In this document: piece after piece, positions 23,347-34,046 of the stretch
How positions within the stretch are numbered: the stretch's first letter is position 1
How the letters are laid out: each line of letters opens with the position of its first letter
Source: Zygnema cylindricum
Lineage: Eukaryota; Streptophyta; Zygnematophyceae; Zygnematales; Zygnemataceae
DNA: 62,000 nucleotides
Assembly: GCA_037447655.1 (NCBI GenBank)
Contig: JBBHKE010000059.1
Coordinates: 323,080-385,079, forward strand
Direction of reading: 5' to 3'
Program-made: the position numbers and the translations under genes
Notes under the pieces: model-generated
What the model saw: only the letters and a program-made list of their open reading frames with translations
Databases searched by the model: none
What the model was told of the DNA's origin: nothing

Positions 23347-24285
23347 ACCACCCTCGCAGACAAAAACTCTGACCACTTTCACCCGTGTGAAGGCAAGACT
23401 CCCCTGAGTCGATAGCAAAAAAAATCTCTGAATTTGCTCCCCTAAGCAGTAAGTTATGAAGGATCAAAGTTGACCTTTTGTACAGAAGCTCTTTAGGAGA
23501 GAGGGTCCAATCTATCAAATTTTTCTAAATCCTGTCTCTCTCTAAAACTCGATCTAATGAAGTACGGCAAAAATCATAATATTGTATCGTACATAAAGGT
23601 ACAGGTGCCAGTGTACTTTCTGTACGGCCATTGTATGATATGGCCAACAAGTCGACATATGTTATTTTTGGATTCGTTTCTATAATCCTCGGAGATGCCG
23701 TAATCCAATGTGATTGTGCCACATGGCAACTGATGTGACGTCGACTGTAAACCGCCGAAAACCTATTCCGCGATCTCGGCATGCTTCGTGGCAGTCCGAT
23801 TAAGCCGGATTACAATCGTGGCCGTCATAAATACTTGCGCAATATTTGTTTCTTTTTCGAAACAAGATGCGCAGTATCCGTTTCAGATTTTTTGTAAGCC
23901 GTACATTACAAACTGTATCTATGTCTAAATATCACGTTAAATGAAATAGCCTACATATTATTATGTAAATAGCAACCAATCTATATATCCTCTAACCTTG
24001 ATTTTAGACTAATTGGCTAAGGTAACTAGCTAGCGGCTAACTTGACGGACGGCAAGCACCAGGTTCAAATCTTAGGTCCGTCAAGATCTATTTCGGTAAA
24101 ATTTACCAGCCTAATCTTTGTCCCCATCGGGATTGCATAGGCGGCCATGGCTCTATCTCCCTCTTCAACTTTCAGTGACTGCGACAAGTGTGGAAGTTGG
24201 AGAGAGGAGTTAGAGTCAGACTGCCTGTGCTTCTTTTCTGCATTTTACAAAACCTTGAAAATGCTAAAATAACCTTATTTCTACA
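23347..24285 (-). mobile_element. C-type LTR, U5 end missing
   Basis: Minus-strand start TGTAGAAATAAGG at 24285. Collinear with the LTR at 161-1196 through the tRNA-like block (24005-24087) and U3. It lacks roughly the last 90-100 bases of U5. It may be the 5' LTR of the C element whose pol lies at 19840-22213, with everything between lost by deletion around A4. Confidence 0.75.
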
Positions 24286-26108
24286 CATGTTACATAAACG
24301 TAGTGTTTCATACTTACACATGTGGATAGTCGCGGAATGTTAAGTGTAAGACGGTGCCTAATAACTATATTTGAGAACTTGCGAGATTAATAGAGTATGT
24401 GTTGACATAATTAAAGGGTCAAAAGTGAACATAACGGTAATACCAGACCTTTTAACGAAATAGACGCTTATTAGAGTTAAGTTTGACTTTAAAATGGGTT
24501 ATGTTTCACAAATCGACAACAAATTAGTGTCATATTGTGTAAATATTAGAGTGAAGTTACATAATTTAGAATTGAAAAAACTCGGCGTCTTGAAAACGAT
24601 AATTGATAACAAACCAGCGGCATATGCGGGCAAAACAACAAAAAAAAGATTTTGTGGTCAGACAAATCCCAACCAGATCCTCATTTTTCGGTGGCATGCT
24701 TTTGAATCTCGCAGATCCATTTTTACACGATGTCGCCATTTTTTGGGCAGGATGCGGATCATCGACTCGCCGCCTCGCTTAGGCTTGCAGCATCCAGTAA
24801 TCTATACCTCTTTTTAGGGTTTACAACAGTAGTAGGGTAGACTGTAATATGGCGGAACAACAAGGAAGTCCGATCCAACATCGTCGCTATATTTTTCCGA
24901 GATTATTAGGAAATCATTAGTAAGTGCGCAGCTCAGTATGTTTATTTATCTCTCTCCTGCGCTCTATACCTCTTTATTATTCCTCTTTCATTCTTTCAAC
25001 CTATTTATCTCTTAACCTCTCCCTCTACTAATTGTCCGTCTCCCACATTTTTTCCCATTCCCTTTCTTTACTCTTCTCTCTCACTCTCTTCTTCCCACTC
25101 TCTCTCTCCCTCGTTCTGTCTTATATCATTTTTTTGTTTTTCATTATGACTCGCTTTTTCCCCATTTTACTCTCTTTTTCGTTCTGCGTCCCGCTTATTT
25201 CGTGCCTCACTACCTCATCGGTAATATTTCCCTTCTTCCCTCTTGAATATTTGTTCATCCTTTGACACCTCTTTCCCTCTCATTATTGCTCTCCATCCTG
25301 TTATCTAACTCTTTCAATCTATCATTTATCATTTCCCCCTACTTCTGTTTCTCGTGCCCTCCTTGAGTTTTTGTCACTTCCTCTTCCATATTATCTCCTT
25401 TCTCATCCGTACGCCTTATTTATCTCCTTGGTCGTGAACCATTCACCATCACTCTGTTGCTATGTCTCCATGCATTTCATTGCCATCTCCGAATATGCCA
25501 TATTTCTTTAGTCTGTCTCTGTGTCCCTCTTTTTTGCGTTATATTTGTCAAGCCCATATACCCCCTACTAATCCGTTATCTTTGTCTATTTTGTGTACCA
25601 TAAATTGTCATCGACGATGAACTTATATCCGACTGCCTGTTGTATTGGAGAGCACTCATACGATATAAAGGAAGAAAAAAATACTATATTGAAGGTATTC
25701 GAGCGTACAAAAGCGCATGGATTATACCGTGAGGAGCCTTTCATCGTTCTATATTTTTATCATAAATTGTTGATACTTAGTTAGTGTGTGTAAAAGCACA
25801 TGGATTATACAGTGAGGGCCCTTTCATCGATCTATATTTCTTATCATAAATCGTTGATACTTAGTTAGTGTGTGTAGAATATGAAGGTTTTAAAATTATG
25901 TAAAGAGGATTTCCGAGGTATTAGCAAAAACGTTATCAATTTAATACTATTTAGAGCTTTGTTGACTATTGTAGATTAATAGGCCTTAGATAATTTTTTG
26001 ATTTAGTTTAACGTTGTAAAAAGAATTTATCATGAAATATATAAATTTTGTAATTTTTCTCCCATTGTTGTTAATGAATGATTTTATACATGTCAACTTT
26101 ATTTATAG

Positions 26109-26139
<31 letters not shown>

Positions 26140-26143
26140 CATT
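24286..26143. other. No gene seen; C/T-rich tract and tandem duplication
   Basis: About 1.86 kb without LTR sequence. From about 24950 to 25560 the + strand is dominated by C and T (runs such as CTCTCTCACTCTCTTCTTCC). A tandem duplication lies at 25709-25876 and an (AT)n tract at about 26109-26135. A 107-codon frame at 24494-24817 shows no family signature and I do not call it a gene. Confidence 0.5.
25709..25876. repeat. 83-bp tandem duplication
   Basis: Units start AAAAGCGCATGGATTATAC (25709) and AAAAGCACATGGATTATAC (25792). Both end near TTAGTTAGTGTGTGTA and differ by a handful of bases. Confidence 0.85.
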
Positions 26144-26726
26144 GTGTTATTGTTCTACAACCACCGGTGCAGGTGGAGGAGCAGCAGTAGTAGTACAAGT
26201 AGACATGATACACTCTCAGAAGCTATCAAAAATCCTACCAAATAGCTGTTCTTAAGTGCTTACCAATTCATATACAAGCATCCAAACCTCACAAAACTCT
26301 ATCAGAATATAGAGTAGCATAAACACTGAAAACTCCCAAAGTTATAGCACAATTGATCCGACAACACTCAAGATATAATACTCAGAAGTTTCCCAAAAAC
26401 TGTTTGCAGTTTTACTGCTTGGAAGTCTGGATACATCATGTGTTCTGAGTCCTAAGTCTTATACTAGTGTTGTACCGGCAATACCAGTGTACCTGAGAGG
26501 TACGTCAAGCTGCCAAGCTAATAGTAAGCTACCACTGAGCTACCACTAAGCTACCATTGAGCTACCACTGAGCTACCCACTAAACTACCACTAAGTTCCC
26601 ACTAAGTTGACTAGAATCGTATCTATCGCAGTTGCTATATCCTGTACAGAATCATATTAAGGATATCAGACGTTGCGTTGTTTGTACGGACCATATCAAA
26701 TATAATCGTGGTTGCCTTGTCCTGTC
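26144..26726 (-). mobile_element. B-like LTR fragment
   Basis: Minus strand, ending ...GTAGAACAATAACA at 26144. The LTR end encodes MSTCTTTAAPPPAPVVVEQ on the minus strand, matching the B gag start layout (Thr-rich, then VEQQ before the primer site). AACTCCCAAAGTTATAGC (about 26331) and neighbours match the B LTR. The primer site and gag are absent beyond 26143, where an (AT)n tract lies. The other end dissolves into 12-bp and GCAGC repeats. Confidence 0.7.
26525..26610. repeat. 12-bp tandem repeat (GAGCTACCACTA)
   Basis: About seven imperfect units of GAGCTACCACT(A/G), with one or two changes each, inside the B-like LTR U3. Confidence 0.85.
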
Positions 26727-26859
26727 TGTGTTGCAGCTTCGCTGCTGCGCTGCTCTGCTGCTGCGTTGCTCTGCTATATAGCAGCTGCTCTGCTGTATAG
26801 CAGCTGCTCTGCTATATAGCAGCTGCGCTGCTCTGTTGTATAGCAGCTGCGCTGCTCTG
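26727..26859. repeat. GCAGCTGCTCTGCTGTATA tandem repeat
   Basis: Repeated GCAGCTGC-(G)CTGCTCTG(T/C)TGTATA units, many with the self-complementary core TATAGCAGCTGC. It ends exactly at the start of a C-type LTR (TGTAGAAATAAAAGG at 26860). Confidence 0.8.
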
Positions 26860-27704
26860 TGTAGAAATAAAAGGTTATTTTAGTATTTTCTAGGTTTTGC
26901 AAAATGCAGAAAAGAAGCCGAGGCAGTCTACCTCTAACTTCTCTCTTCAGCTCCCACACTTGTCGTAGTCACTGAAGGTTGAAGAGGGAGCTAGAGCCAT
27001 GGCTGCCTATGCTGATTAGAGATAAAGTTACGGGTTATAGATTTTGGTAGATTTACTAAAATGTATAATGACGGACCTAGGGTTTGAACCTAGTACCTAC
27101 CGCCCGTCAACTTAGCCTGTAGCCTTAGCCATTTAGTCTGCCATCATGCTTGAAGATATATAGTTTGATAGATATTTAAATGTTGACACGTAGTCTATTT
27201 CATTTAACGGATCTTTAAACATAGACACACTTTGTAAAGTACGGCGTACGAAACATCCGAAACGAAGACTGCGCATTTTGTTTAGAAAGCGAAACAAATA
27301 CTGCGGAAGTATTTATGACGGTCACGATTGTAATCCGGCTTAATCGGACGGCCACGAAGCATGCCGAGATCGTGGAATATGTTTTCGGCGGTTTGCGGTT
27401 GACGTCACGTCAATTGCCACGTGGCAAAATCACATTGGATTGCGACATCTCTTGGGATTCCAAGAACGAATCCAAAAATGGCATGTGTCGACTTGTTGGC
27501 CATGTTGTACAATATCCGTACATAAAGTACATCGGCACTTGTACCTTATGTACGATACACTATTATGATTGGTGCCGTACTTCAGTAGATAGAGTTTAGA
27601 GAGAGATAGGACTTAGAAAAATTTGATAGATTGGACCCTCTCTCCCAGAGAGCTGCTGTACAAAAGGTCAACTTTGACCCTTCATAACTTACTGCTCAGG
27701 GGAG
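26860..27704 (+). mobile_element. C-type LTR, runs into assembly gap
   Basis: TGTAGAAATAAAAGG start; antisense tRNA-like block at 27070-27150 whose reverse strand holds GGTTCAAACCC, a full B-box match; hairpin TTGTTT...AAACAAAT near 27280; CCACGTGGC at 27417-27425; GTAC cluster at 27505-27575 with ATTGG; U5 start CTTACTGCTCAGGGGAG. The sequence is lost in Ns after 27704. Confidence 0.8.
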
Positions 27705-27714
27705 NNNNNNNNNN
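27705..27714. other. Assembly gap (10 N)
   Basis: Ten Ns of unknown true length. They fall inside the U5 of a C-type LTR, a likely repeat-caused break. Confidence 0.98.
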
Positions 27715-28302
27715 AAAAACACACTCAAAAAATAAACACCACAATAACAACAACTGAAAGTAAATACATAAGAATATATAAAAATACATCAAATTCCACG
27801 ATATAGAAGACACGAAAACTTCAGATAACCGAAATTGTATTATCCCATAAAAAAACCATACACACATACGAAATCTGATTTATCCTATGAAGTCAATGAA
27901 TATTGGACTCCATTAACTGTCTACATTAATCTGGCACAAGTTTAACCGCGTTTCCCACTCTATAATTAAACTACCATTCCCAAACTAATATATAAAAACA
28001 AAAAAACAATAGGCAATTATGGAATATCTTTAAGACTCTTTGCCGCTCATCAATCCCTCATTGAAAATGCTATCTTGTTGACAATCGGCATCTTCAATAT
28101 TTTGGAGGACTTCCTTTGCCCTCAGGCAAGGAGGTTCCACAACTTCGCCTTCGAAGTGGTTGCGATATTTGCTAAGGGTCCACATACTCTCAAACATTTA
28201 ATATCACTTAAAAAAAAATTATAAGAGCATCTGAACAGGAAATAAATGGCAACCCACACAAATGGGGAAGCAATAGCGATAGTGTCTTTGCCATTTTCAC
28301 AA

Positions 28303-28305
<3 letters not shown>

Positions 28306-28374
<69 letters not shown>
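28306..28374. repeat. (TA)n microsatellite
   Basis: About 34 uninterrupted TA units. It yields a spurious Tyr-Ile repeat frame on the minus strand. Confidence 0.97.
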
Positions 28375-28381
<7 letters not shown>

Positions 28382-29666
28382 CGAGCTGCAAGTGAAAGTG
28401 AATTTGCGGTGTAATAATGGAGGGGTTTGGCATTTTGAATTTTTCGTTCAAAATTCAAATTTTGAACTTTAACATGTCTTTGAATTTAAAAATATTTCAA
28501 AACGCGGGAATATAAGCCGGATCATGTAAAATTTTATCAAATTGCCAGAATATTTCAAAACTTACGCCGTCGATATAATTTTGATAGCGCAATGGAAATG
28601 CCTCCAGCTTACATGTTGTACGGCCAAAAGATGATGGGAAAAAATGCGACGTCGTAACCCTAGCAATCGCTTGTTCTAACGTCATCTATGAAACGCGACC
28701 AACTTTAGGAATGTGTGGATGGTAAACATGCCACGTGTTTTCAGCAACGGCCAATGATAATCTTATGACGGCGCCCGATCAGCTTTGGTCGTTGAATTAC
28801 CTCCAATTAGAATTAACATGTATCCTAATAAGTGGTTTTTTTTTCGTTTTACGTTCAATTGGAATTAATAGTGATACTAAAAAGAGGTTTGTTTGACGTT
28901 TGATCTAATTAAACGCATCATTATTAGACTTATGTCCCAATATTACAATGCATTAATTGTAATAAAGCATCCCACGCGGCACCTTATTAACGTTAAGGGT
29001 CGTTATATAACGTCACACAACGTTCGTTCACCCTGCGAACGACAAAGAAATTAAAATCAATCATAGAGTTCAATGCACATTACGTGAAACGAAACGTAAA
29101 CATACAATACCTTCCGTTATAGTTTCGTTGATTGTACAAAACTTATTTGAACTGAATAAACATATTAAAATTGTACGGTTACGTAACATTATAACGTAAC
29201 TGCGTTTAACAACCAGATGCATGGAATCGACTCTATGACGTGACAACGTAGGTTTCGCCCTATGTTGTCATCGTTATTATTTTACAAATATCAATTCACC
29301 GCGTGCGAATCATTCGCTTATTAAAATCATGAATGAACTTAAATGAAAGTACATAAACCTGTACGTTTCGACGGTTTTTATCCGTACCTATTTTAGTGTA
29401 TAATTATGAACGGCGTAATTAATGTATATCCGCAAACCCAAAATAGAATTATGGATATTTACAATCAAAGGACTCGACGTCGTACGGATTGTCATAATTT
29501 GTACTTCCACCTATTTTAATGTATATGTAATGACGGCGGACTATGTATACCTAAATCAGCGTTATGGAGAAATTACAATTGAACATTTTTTTTGAAAATG
29601 GGATTGATACACAAATTAGAATCCATGACACTGATTCTTTATTCACACTAATAATTTCTATACGCC

Positions 29667-29709
29667 AATAACGATTTACGATGTAGTAGCTACACCGTGA
29701 ATCGTTATT
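29667..29709. repeat. Hairpin AATAACGATT / AATCGTTATT
   Basis: Arms 29667-29679 and 29697-29709 pair at 12 of 13 positions, and a second inner stem (GATGTA/TACACC) extends the structure. Role unknown. Confidence 0.7.
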
Positions 29710-29915
29710 AGCCTTATGTACGCTATATCGGCACCCCAAAATTTTGACATTGATACCTTAAATATAATAAACTACACTATTGAATGACGTGGACCATTAT
29801 CTGCCACGTCTCCCGGCACTAAATTAGAATGAATGACGCAAATTTTTTCTTTACACTAAGAATTTCTATACTTTAATAACTATTCAAGGTGTACAGTTAT
29901 GTAGTGGCAACTCGT

Positions 29916-31320
29916 TGTTGTTTTTGAAAACTTAGTTTCGTGCGTACATAGCGTTTCGTGCGTGCGCGTGTTCGCGTGCGTGCGCATTTACGCGATGTAG
30001 TGTGGAGGTTCGAATAGATTTGCGGATTGGGGGAGTAAATGTACGAAGAAAATTAAATGTACGTGAAGGACTAATTGAGTGGCGCGGAATGCGCAATGTA
30101 AATGGACGGCGGATCGCGAAGCGATCCGATTTGAAATTTTCGAAGTGTGAAAATGTACGCATGGCGTACGAAACAAAATGCGACAAGCGCATTTATTACA
30201 AGGGACGCGCTTGCGGTACGAAAATGATTTCGGCTGTACGAGGTTTCGACAAGTGGATTTTTATGACCACGCGGCGCGACATCAAGGGTGCCGATTAAGA
30301 GCGACGGACGGCGGATATAGGCCGCCGAGATTTTTATGTAGTGGTGACGCGAAATCGCGTCAATCAAACGATATTTATTTTTGGACGTTCCGGATTGTTT
30401 GACAAGTGATTCGTGGTACACGTGGAAGGCGGATGGCGTCCGCCGATATTTCCAAGGGATCGTATTGTTTGATGACGTGTTAATTAGGTGGACCGTACAT
30501 ATACGATGTCGGTTCACTACGTGGATTTATCTGCAAGTGACTAAGCAAGTTGTCGCTTATGACGCGTATTTTGCGGACGCGTCGGTGTAAATATTTGAAA
30601 CAATATTGTTTTGTCGTATGTGTATTATTAATTTAGTATTGATTATGACATTTTTATTTTAAGTGATCAATTAGGGTTTTCGATAGTGTAATTTGTGTGT
30701 GTACGATGTCGTATTTGCAGACAAGTGTACGCTTACGATTGCTTGACTTTCAGGTGTACGCTTACGATTAGTTTGATTTAATGACAGTTACGTAATTTAC
30801 GTTGGTTATTTTGACACATAGTGATTTGTTAACAGCTCACAAGTGTATATATAGATTTGAGCTTCATTAGAATAATCATCAATGCTGGTTAGTAAAGTGG
30901 GGATCGAAGATGTAGACTTTTAGGGTTGCCGATTAGGTTATGCACTTTGAATGACATAATGATTATTTGATTATACTTTTGTTTATGTGTGATGCATTTG
31001 ATTGTTATTATTTTATTTTATATATGTTTGATATGCATTGTTTATGCATTTGTCTTAGGGTTTGTTTATGTCGATTATTCCATCAAACCTTAGATGTTGT
31101 CATAGGGTTTATTTATTTTGATTATTCCATCAAACCTTAGATGTTGTCATAGGGTTTATTTATTTTGATTATTCCATGAAACCCTAAATGTTGTTTGTTG
31201 CGTCTGTGTACGCATATGGAGGATGCATTTCATATGATTGTTCGTCGACCTATTTTTGCTTAGCTTCTTGCATGATAGTTTGGGTCGCTTCTGCGGTCTA
31301 TTTTAGACCAAAGAACAACA
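29916..31320 (+). mobile_element. Solo LTR, F type, with 5-bp target duplication
   Basis: TGTTGTTTTTGAAAACTTAG to AAAGAACAACA, 1405 bp. CTCGT occurs directly on both sides (29911-29915 and 31321-31325), a perfect 5-bp target duplication, so boundaries are secure and no internal region remains. Features: CG-rich GTGCGTGCGCG start region, hairpin CGGATCGCGAAGCGATCCG near 30112-30130, TATATATA near 30846, a 47-bp triple repeat, and terminal hairpin GGTCTATTTTAGACC just before the end. Two more F LTRs lie reversed at 59253-60580 and 61566-62000. Confidence 0.92.
31056..31196. repeat. 47-bp tandem repeat, three units, in F LTR U5/R
   Basis: TAGGGTTT-TTTAT- -GATTATTCCAT-AAACC units. The reversed F LTRs at 59375-59462 and 61685-61775 have two units, so copy number varies between family members. 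Confidence 0.85.
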
Positions 31321-31325
31321 CTCGT

Positions 31326-31903
31326 CACCAGTAAAAGCTGCTCCAGTGAAAAAAACAGAAGCATGTAGGTGGGTGGGCCTTGATAGGAGGTTAAACCATC
31401 GCGTTTTTGGAAATAAAAACTTATATTGCTGACCAGTAACAGCGGACCAATAATCACAATCATAATTTATTACACTGTATTTTACTATTTTACGATTTTA
31501 CCATAAAGTGTACGAATTTCACAAAGAAGATTAATCTTGTACTTCTACGATGATTGTTGGTCTCGCGTAGAACGGTAAATTTCAATTACGGTAATGTACC
31601 GTACTTGTACTATGCTGTAGTGCAGACAACATCAATACCAATACCCACGACTTACAAAAATACACAACATTTCCTACTTCCCGCTACTATGTACCGCCGG
31701 ATCTAAAACTGTCGTCTTCTTCCCCACTACACGACATTTCTTACTTCCCGCTACTATGTACCTCCGGACCCGGCCTGCGGCCGCTGCCAACCGCACGAAC
31801 ACCGGCGAAACCATAGGTGCGACCCCCCTATGTCATTACCGGCCACTCCCCCCCCTCCCATGAATCGCTAGACTCCCCGTCCCCCCATATAGCGAGTTTA
31901 TCA
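31326..31903. other. No gene seen; imperfect 68-bp duplication
   Basis: ACATTTCCTACTTCCCGC at about 31666 recurs as ACATTTCTTACTTCCCGC at about 31734, followed each time by TACTATGTACC-CCGGA. A C-rich stretch follows at 31780-31885. No coding signature. Confidence 0.5.
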
Positions 31904-32890
31904 TGTTGAAATCACTAGATTTAGGGGAGGTATTTTCTAGGTCTTAATTAAAATAAAAAGGAAAAGAAAAGCAGAGGCAGCCTGCCTCCACTTTCTCTCT
32001 TTAGCCCCCATACTTGTATAGTCACTGAAGGAGAGAGAGGGCGGTGGAGCCATGGCTGCCTAGGCAGGGCTTAAGAGTGACCTAAGTCACACTTAACCAA
32101 AAAGGTTGAGTCCGGCAGGACTCGAACCTCCGACCGGTAGGGCGAGGCGTAGCCGTCAACCCTTTCCAGTCTGTCGTAGTAGTCCTTTAGGATATATGGG
32201 GTTCGACAGCTATTTAAACAATAGATAGACGACTAATCCGATTAACGCAATTACAAATAGGATACATAGAAACTAGTTGGGGAATTAAGTACGTACAAAA
32301 CAAATGTAACGGACATTTGTTTTGAACGGCTGGGAATTAAAGCCAGTTTTGATGTGACGGCTCACATCATCGTCGAGATCCCGTAATGGCCGCTTTGACA
32401 GTTTTCGGATGTAACATGACCTCGCGACACGTGGCAAAATGTCATTAGGAAGAGGGAACCCCGGGAAGCATGGGGACAAGTCCGGAGAAGACAGGCGTCC
32501 ACTCCATGGCCTTGTCGTATACAGAACATATAGAAAGTACATCGGCCATAGTACCTTTCTGTACTGTACAGTCTTCTGATTGGTTCCGTACATCAGTAGA
32601 TAGGAGTTGTGAGAGGGTTTAGGACTTAGTGGATCGAGGAGGTAGCCGCCTCTCTCCCAACAAGCTTGTATAAATATTGGCATCTTTGCCACTCCATAAT
32701 TAATCGCCTGGTTGGCCGTTTTTAGTGATTCTTTTTGCTGTGGACTCACGGGAGTCCAAAATGCACAGGGGTGTAGTCAGATTATTTATTTGTCTGCTAG
32801 GGTGGCAGTTGCTCTCGTTGAAAGTGGGTTAGTCAAAAACTACCTACAGGCTTCCTCGATTTTGGTCCAAATGGGGGACACAGAATTGCA
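31904..32890 (+). mobile_element. A2 5' LTR
   Basis: TGTTGAAATCACTAG to CAGAATTGCA. Antisense tRNA-like block at 32104-32181: its reverse strand contains GGTTCGAGTCC (32118-32128), an exact B-box, inside hairpin GAGTCC/GGACTC. Palindrome ACAAATGT/ACATTTGT near 32298-32322. The last 20 bases hold the gag ATG (32871). Confidence 0.88.
32428..32676 (+). promoter_or_regulatory. A2 LTR core promoter
   Basis: In order: G-box CACGTG (32428-32433); five GTAC tetramers within 55 bases (32537-32591); ATTGG, a reversed CCAAT box (32579-32583); TATAAATA (32669-32676). The order is kept in the other A, C and D LTRs. Known: CACGTG binds plant bZIP/bHLH factors and GTAC is the core of SBP-domain (SPL) sites, including copper-response elements. 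Inferred: a stress- or metal-responsive LTR promoter. Expression is untested. Confidence 0.65.
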
Positions 32891-34046
32891 CGTTATGGGC
32901 CCACTCTCCAAGGTGCCCATATTCAACGGATCTGGGTTCATTTACTGGGAAGCTATGATGACAAGGGCATTATGTGAGAAAAGATACTGGGGTATTGTGA
33001 GTGGACAAGTGAAACGTCCATCTCAAGGAACTCCACCAGGGTTTGGAGGAGTGAGGTTTTGTGCAGTAGGATCTGCTCCAACGGAGGAGACAGATGATGG
33101 GGATAGCACTATGTCCTAAAAAGGGAAAGGAAAGGAGACACCTCTCACTCCTATTGCCACGGCACTCGGAGCGATGGCCGTGAAGACCGAGGAAAACGAC
33201 ATTCAGATGTGGGAGTACACCAACATGAATGCCAGACACTTCATTTTGAGGCACCTCACCCAAGTTTTGGCGACTTTTCACTTTCACATCGTCAAGGCCG
33301 AGGAGTTGTGGATGACCTTAGTGGAGATCTATAGAGCTGGCACCATTCGGAGCTCCAGCTGGCTGAGCAGAGGCTGATGAGTTACACTTTCAAAGGAGGA
33401 AAGATGTTGGACTTCTTGTCTTTACATGGAGATGCAAAGTGCCGGATGGACAGACACTATGAAGATGAAAGTTAACACTCTCATCATGATGTTGCCGGGG
33501 GAGTATGAAAATATAGTGTACCGAGTGCAAGAAATGGATGATAGTACTTGGAAGTGGAACACCGTGGTCCGAATGATACTTGTGCAGGAACACACCATTG
33601 AGATGCGGAGAGGAGGAAAGAGCGTTCAAGCTCTAGCTGTCGGAACCGACCGGTGGAGGAAGGATCCGAAGAAGCCGTATAACAGCTTCAAAGGGGAAAA
33701 GGATCAATCTGGAGAACCGAGGACTCCAAAGGGCCTTTGTCATGTTTGCAAAAAGCCGGGGCACTTCATAGCTGATTGCATCAAGCTATCGGAGCTGAGG
33801 CTTCCAGAAAATCGTGGAGGGGGTTCTTCAGGAGGGAAGAAGAAAACACTTGTGGTCAAACGAGTGAAAAGAGAGACCGAGGAGGACGAGTCCTCCGAGG
33901 AGGAGGATGGGGAGCTTCTTCTTGACGAGAATCTAGAGGAGAAGGAGATCCCTCGAAAACAAAAGTGTGCCCTTGGAGCCATTCAGGGAAGCTCCAGGGG
34001 AGGGATGGATCATCGACTCAGGTGCATCCATGCATATGTGTCGTGA
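32871..34046 (+). pseudogene. gag: A2 Gag, interrupted
   Basis: ATG in the LTR. MGDTELHVMGPLSKVPIFNGSG opens the frame, which ends in TAA at 33117-33119 (A1 reads a sense codon there). The core resumes at 33174-33377 and shifts near 33350 and 33400, where part of the LDYCTDL segment is missing. The C-terminal part runs open from 33426 with zinc knuckle CHVCKKPGHFIADC (33738-33779) and an acidic tail. Non-functional as it stands. Confidence 0.85.
32891..32905 (+). promoter_or_regulatory. A2 primer-binding site
   Basis: CGTTATGGGCCCACT: the anticodon-region initiator tRNA site with changes at the first and last bases. Confidence 0.75.

Larger units (their letters stand above)
27715..29910. other. 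No gene seen (about 2.2 kb AT-rich)
   Basis: AT-rich DNA. It contains the long (TA)n tract and a hairpin listed separately, and a weak direct duplication (29611-29680 against 29819-29885, AAATTAGAAT...AATTTCTATAC). The frames here come from the (TA)n tract or are short and overlapping. No family signature. Confidence 0.5.

Noticed and set aside
24494-24817. 107-codon frame
   Set aside because: No motif, no homologous copy in the window, no promoter or terminator signal I could defend.
26525-26610. Possible CRISPR-like array of 12-bp units
   Set aside because: Units are contiguous without spacers and lie in a plant LTR. It is a simple tandem repeat.
28122-28451. 109-codon minus frame with Tyr-Ile repeats
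   Set aside because: Produced by the (TA)n microsatellite.
30002-30517. Overlapping frames of 98 and 148 codons, also found at 59979-60494
   Set aside because: They occur on both strands of the F LTR and are kept only because the LTR copies are recent. No ATG context, no domain.
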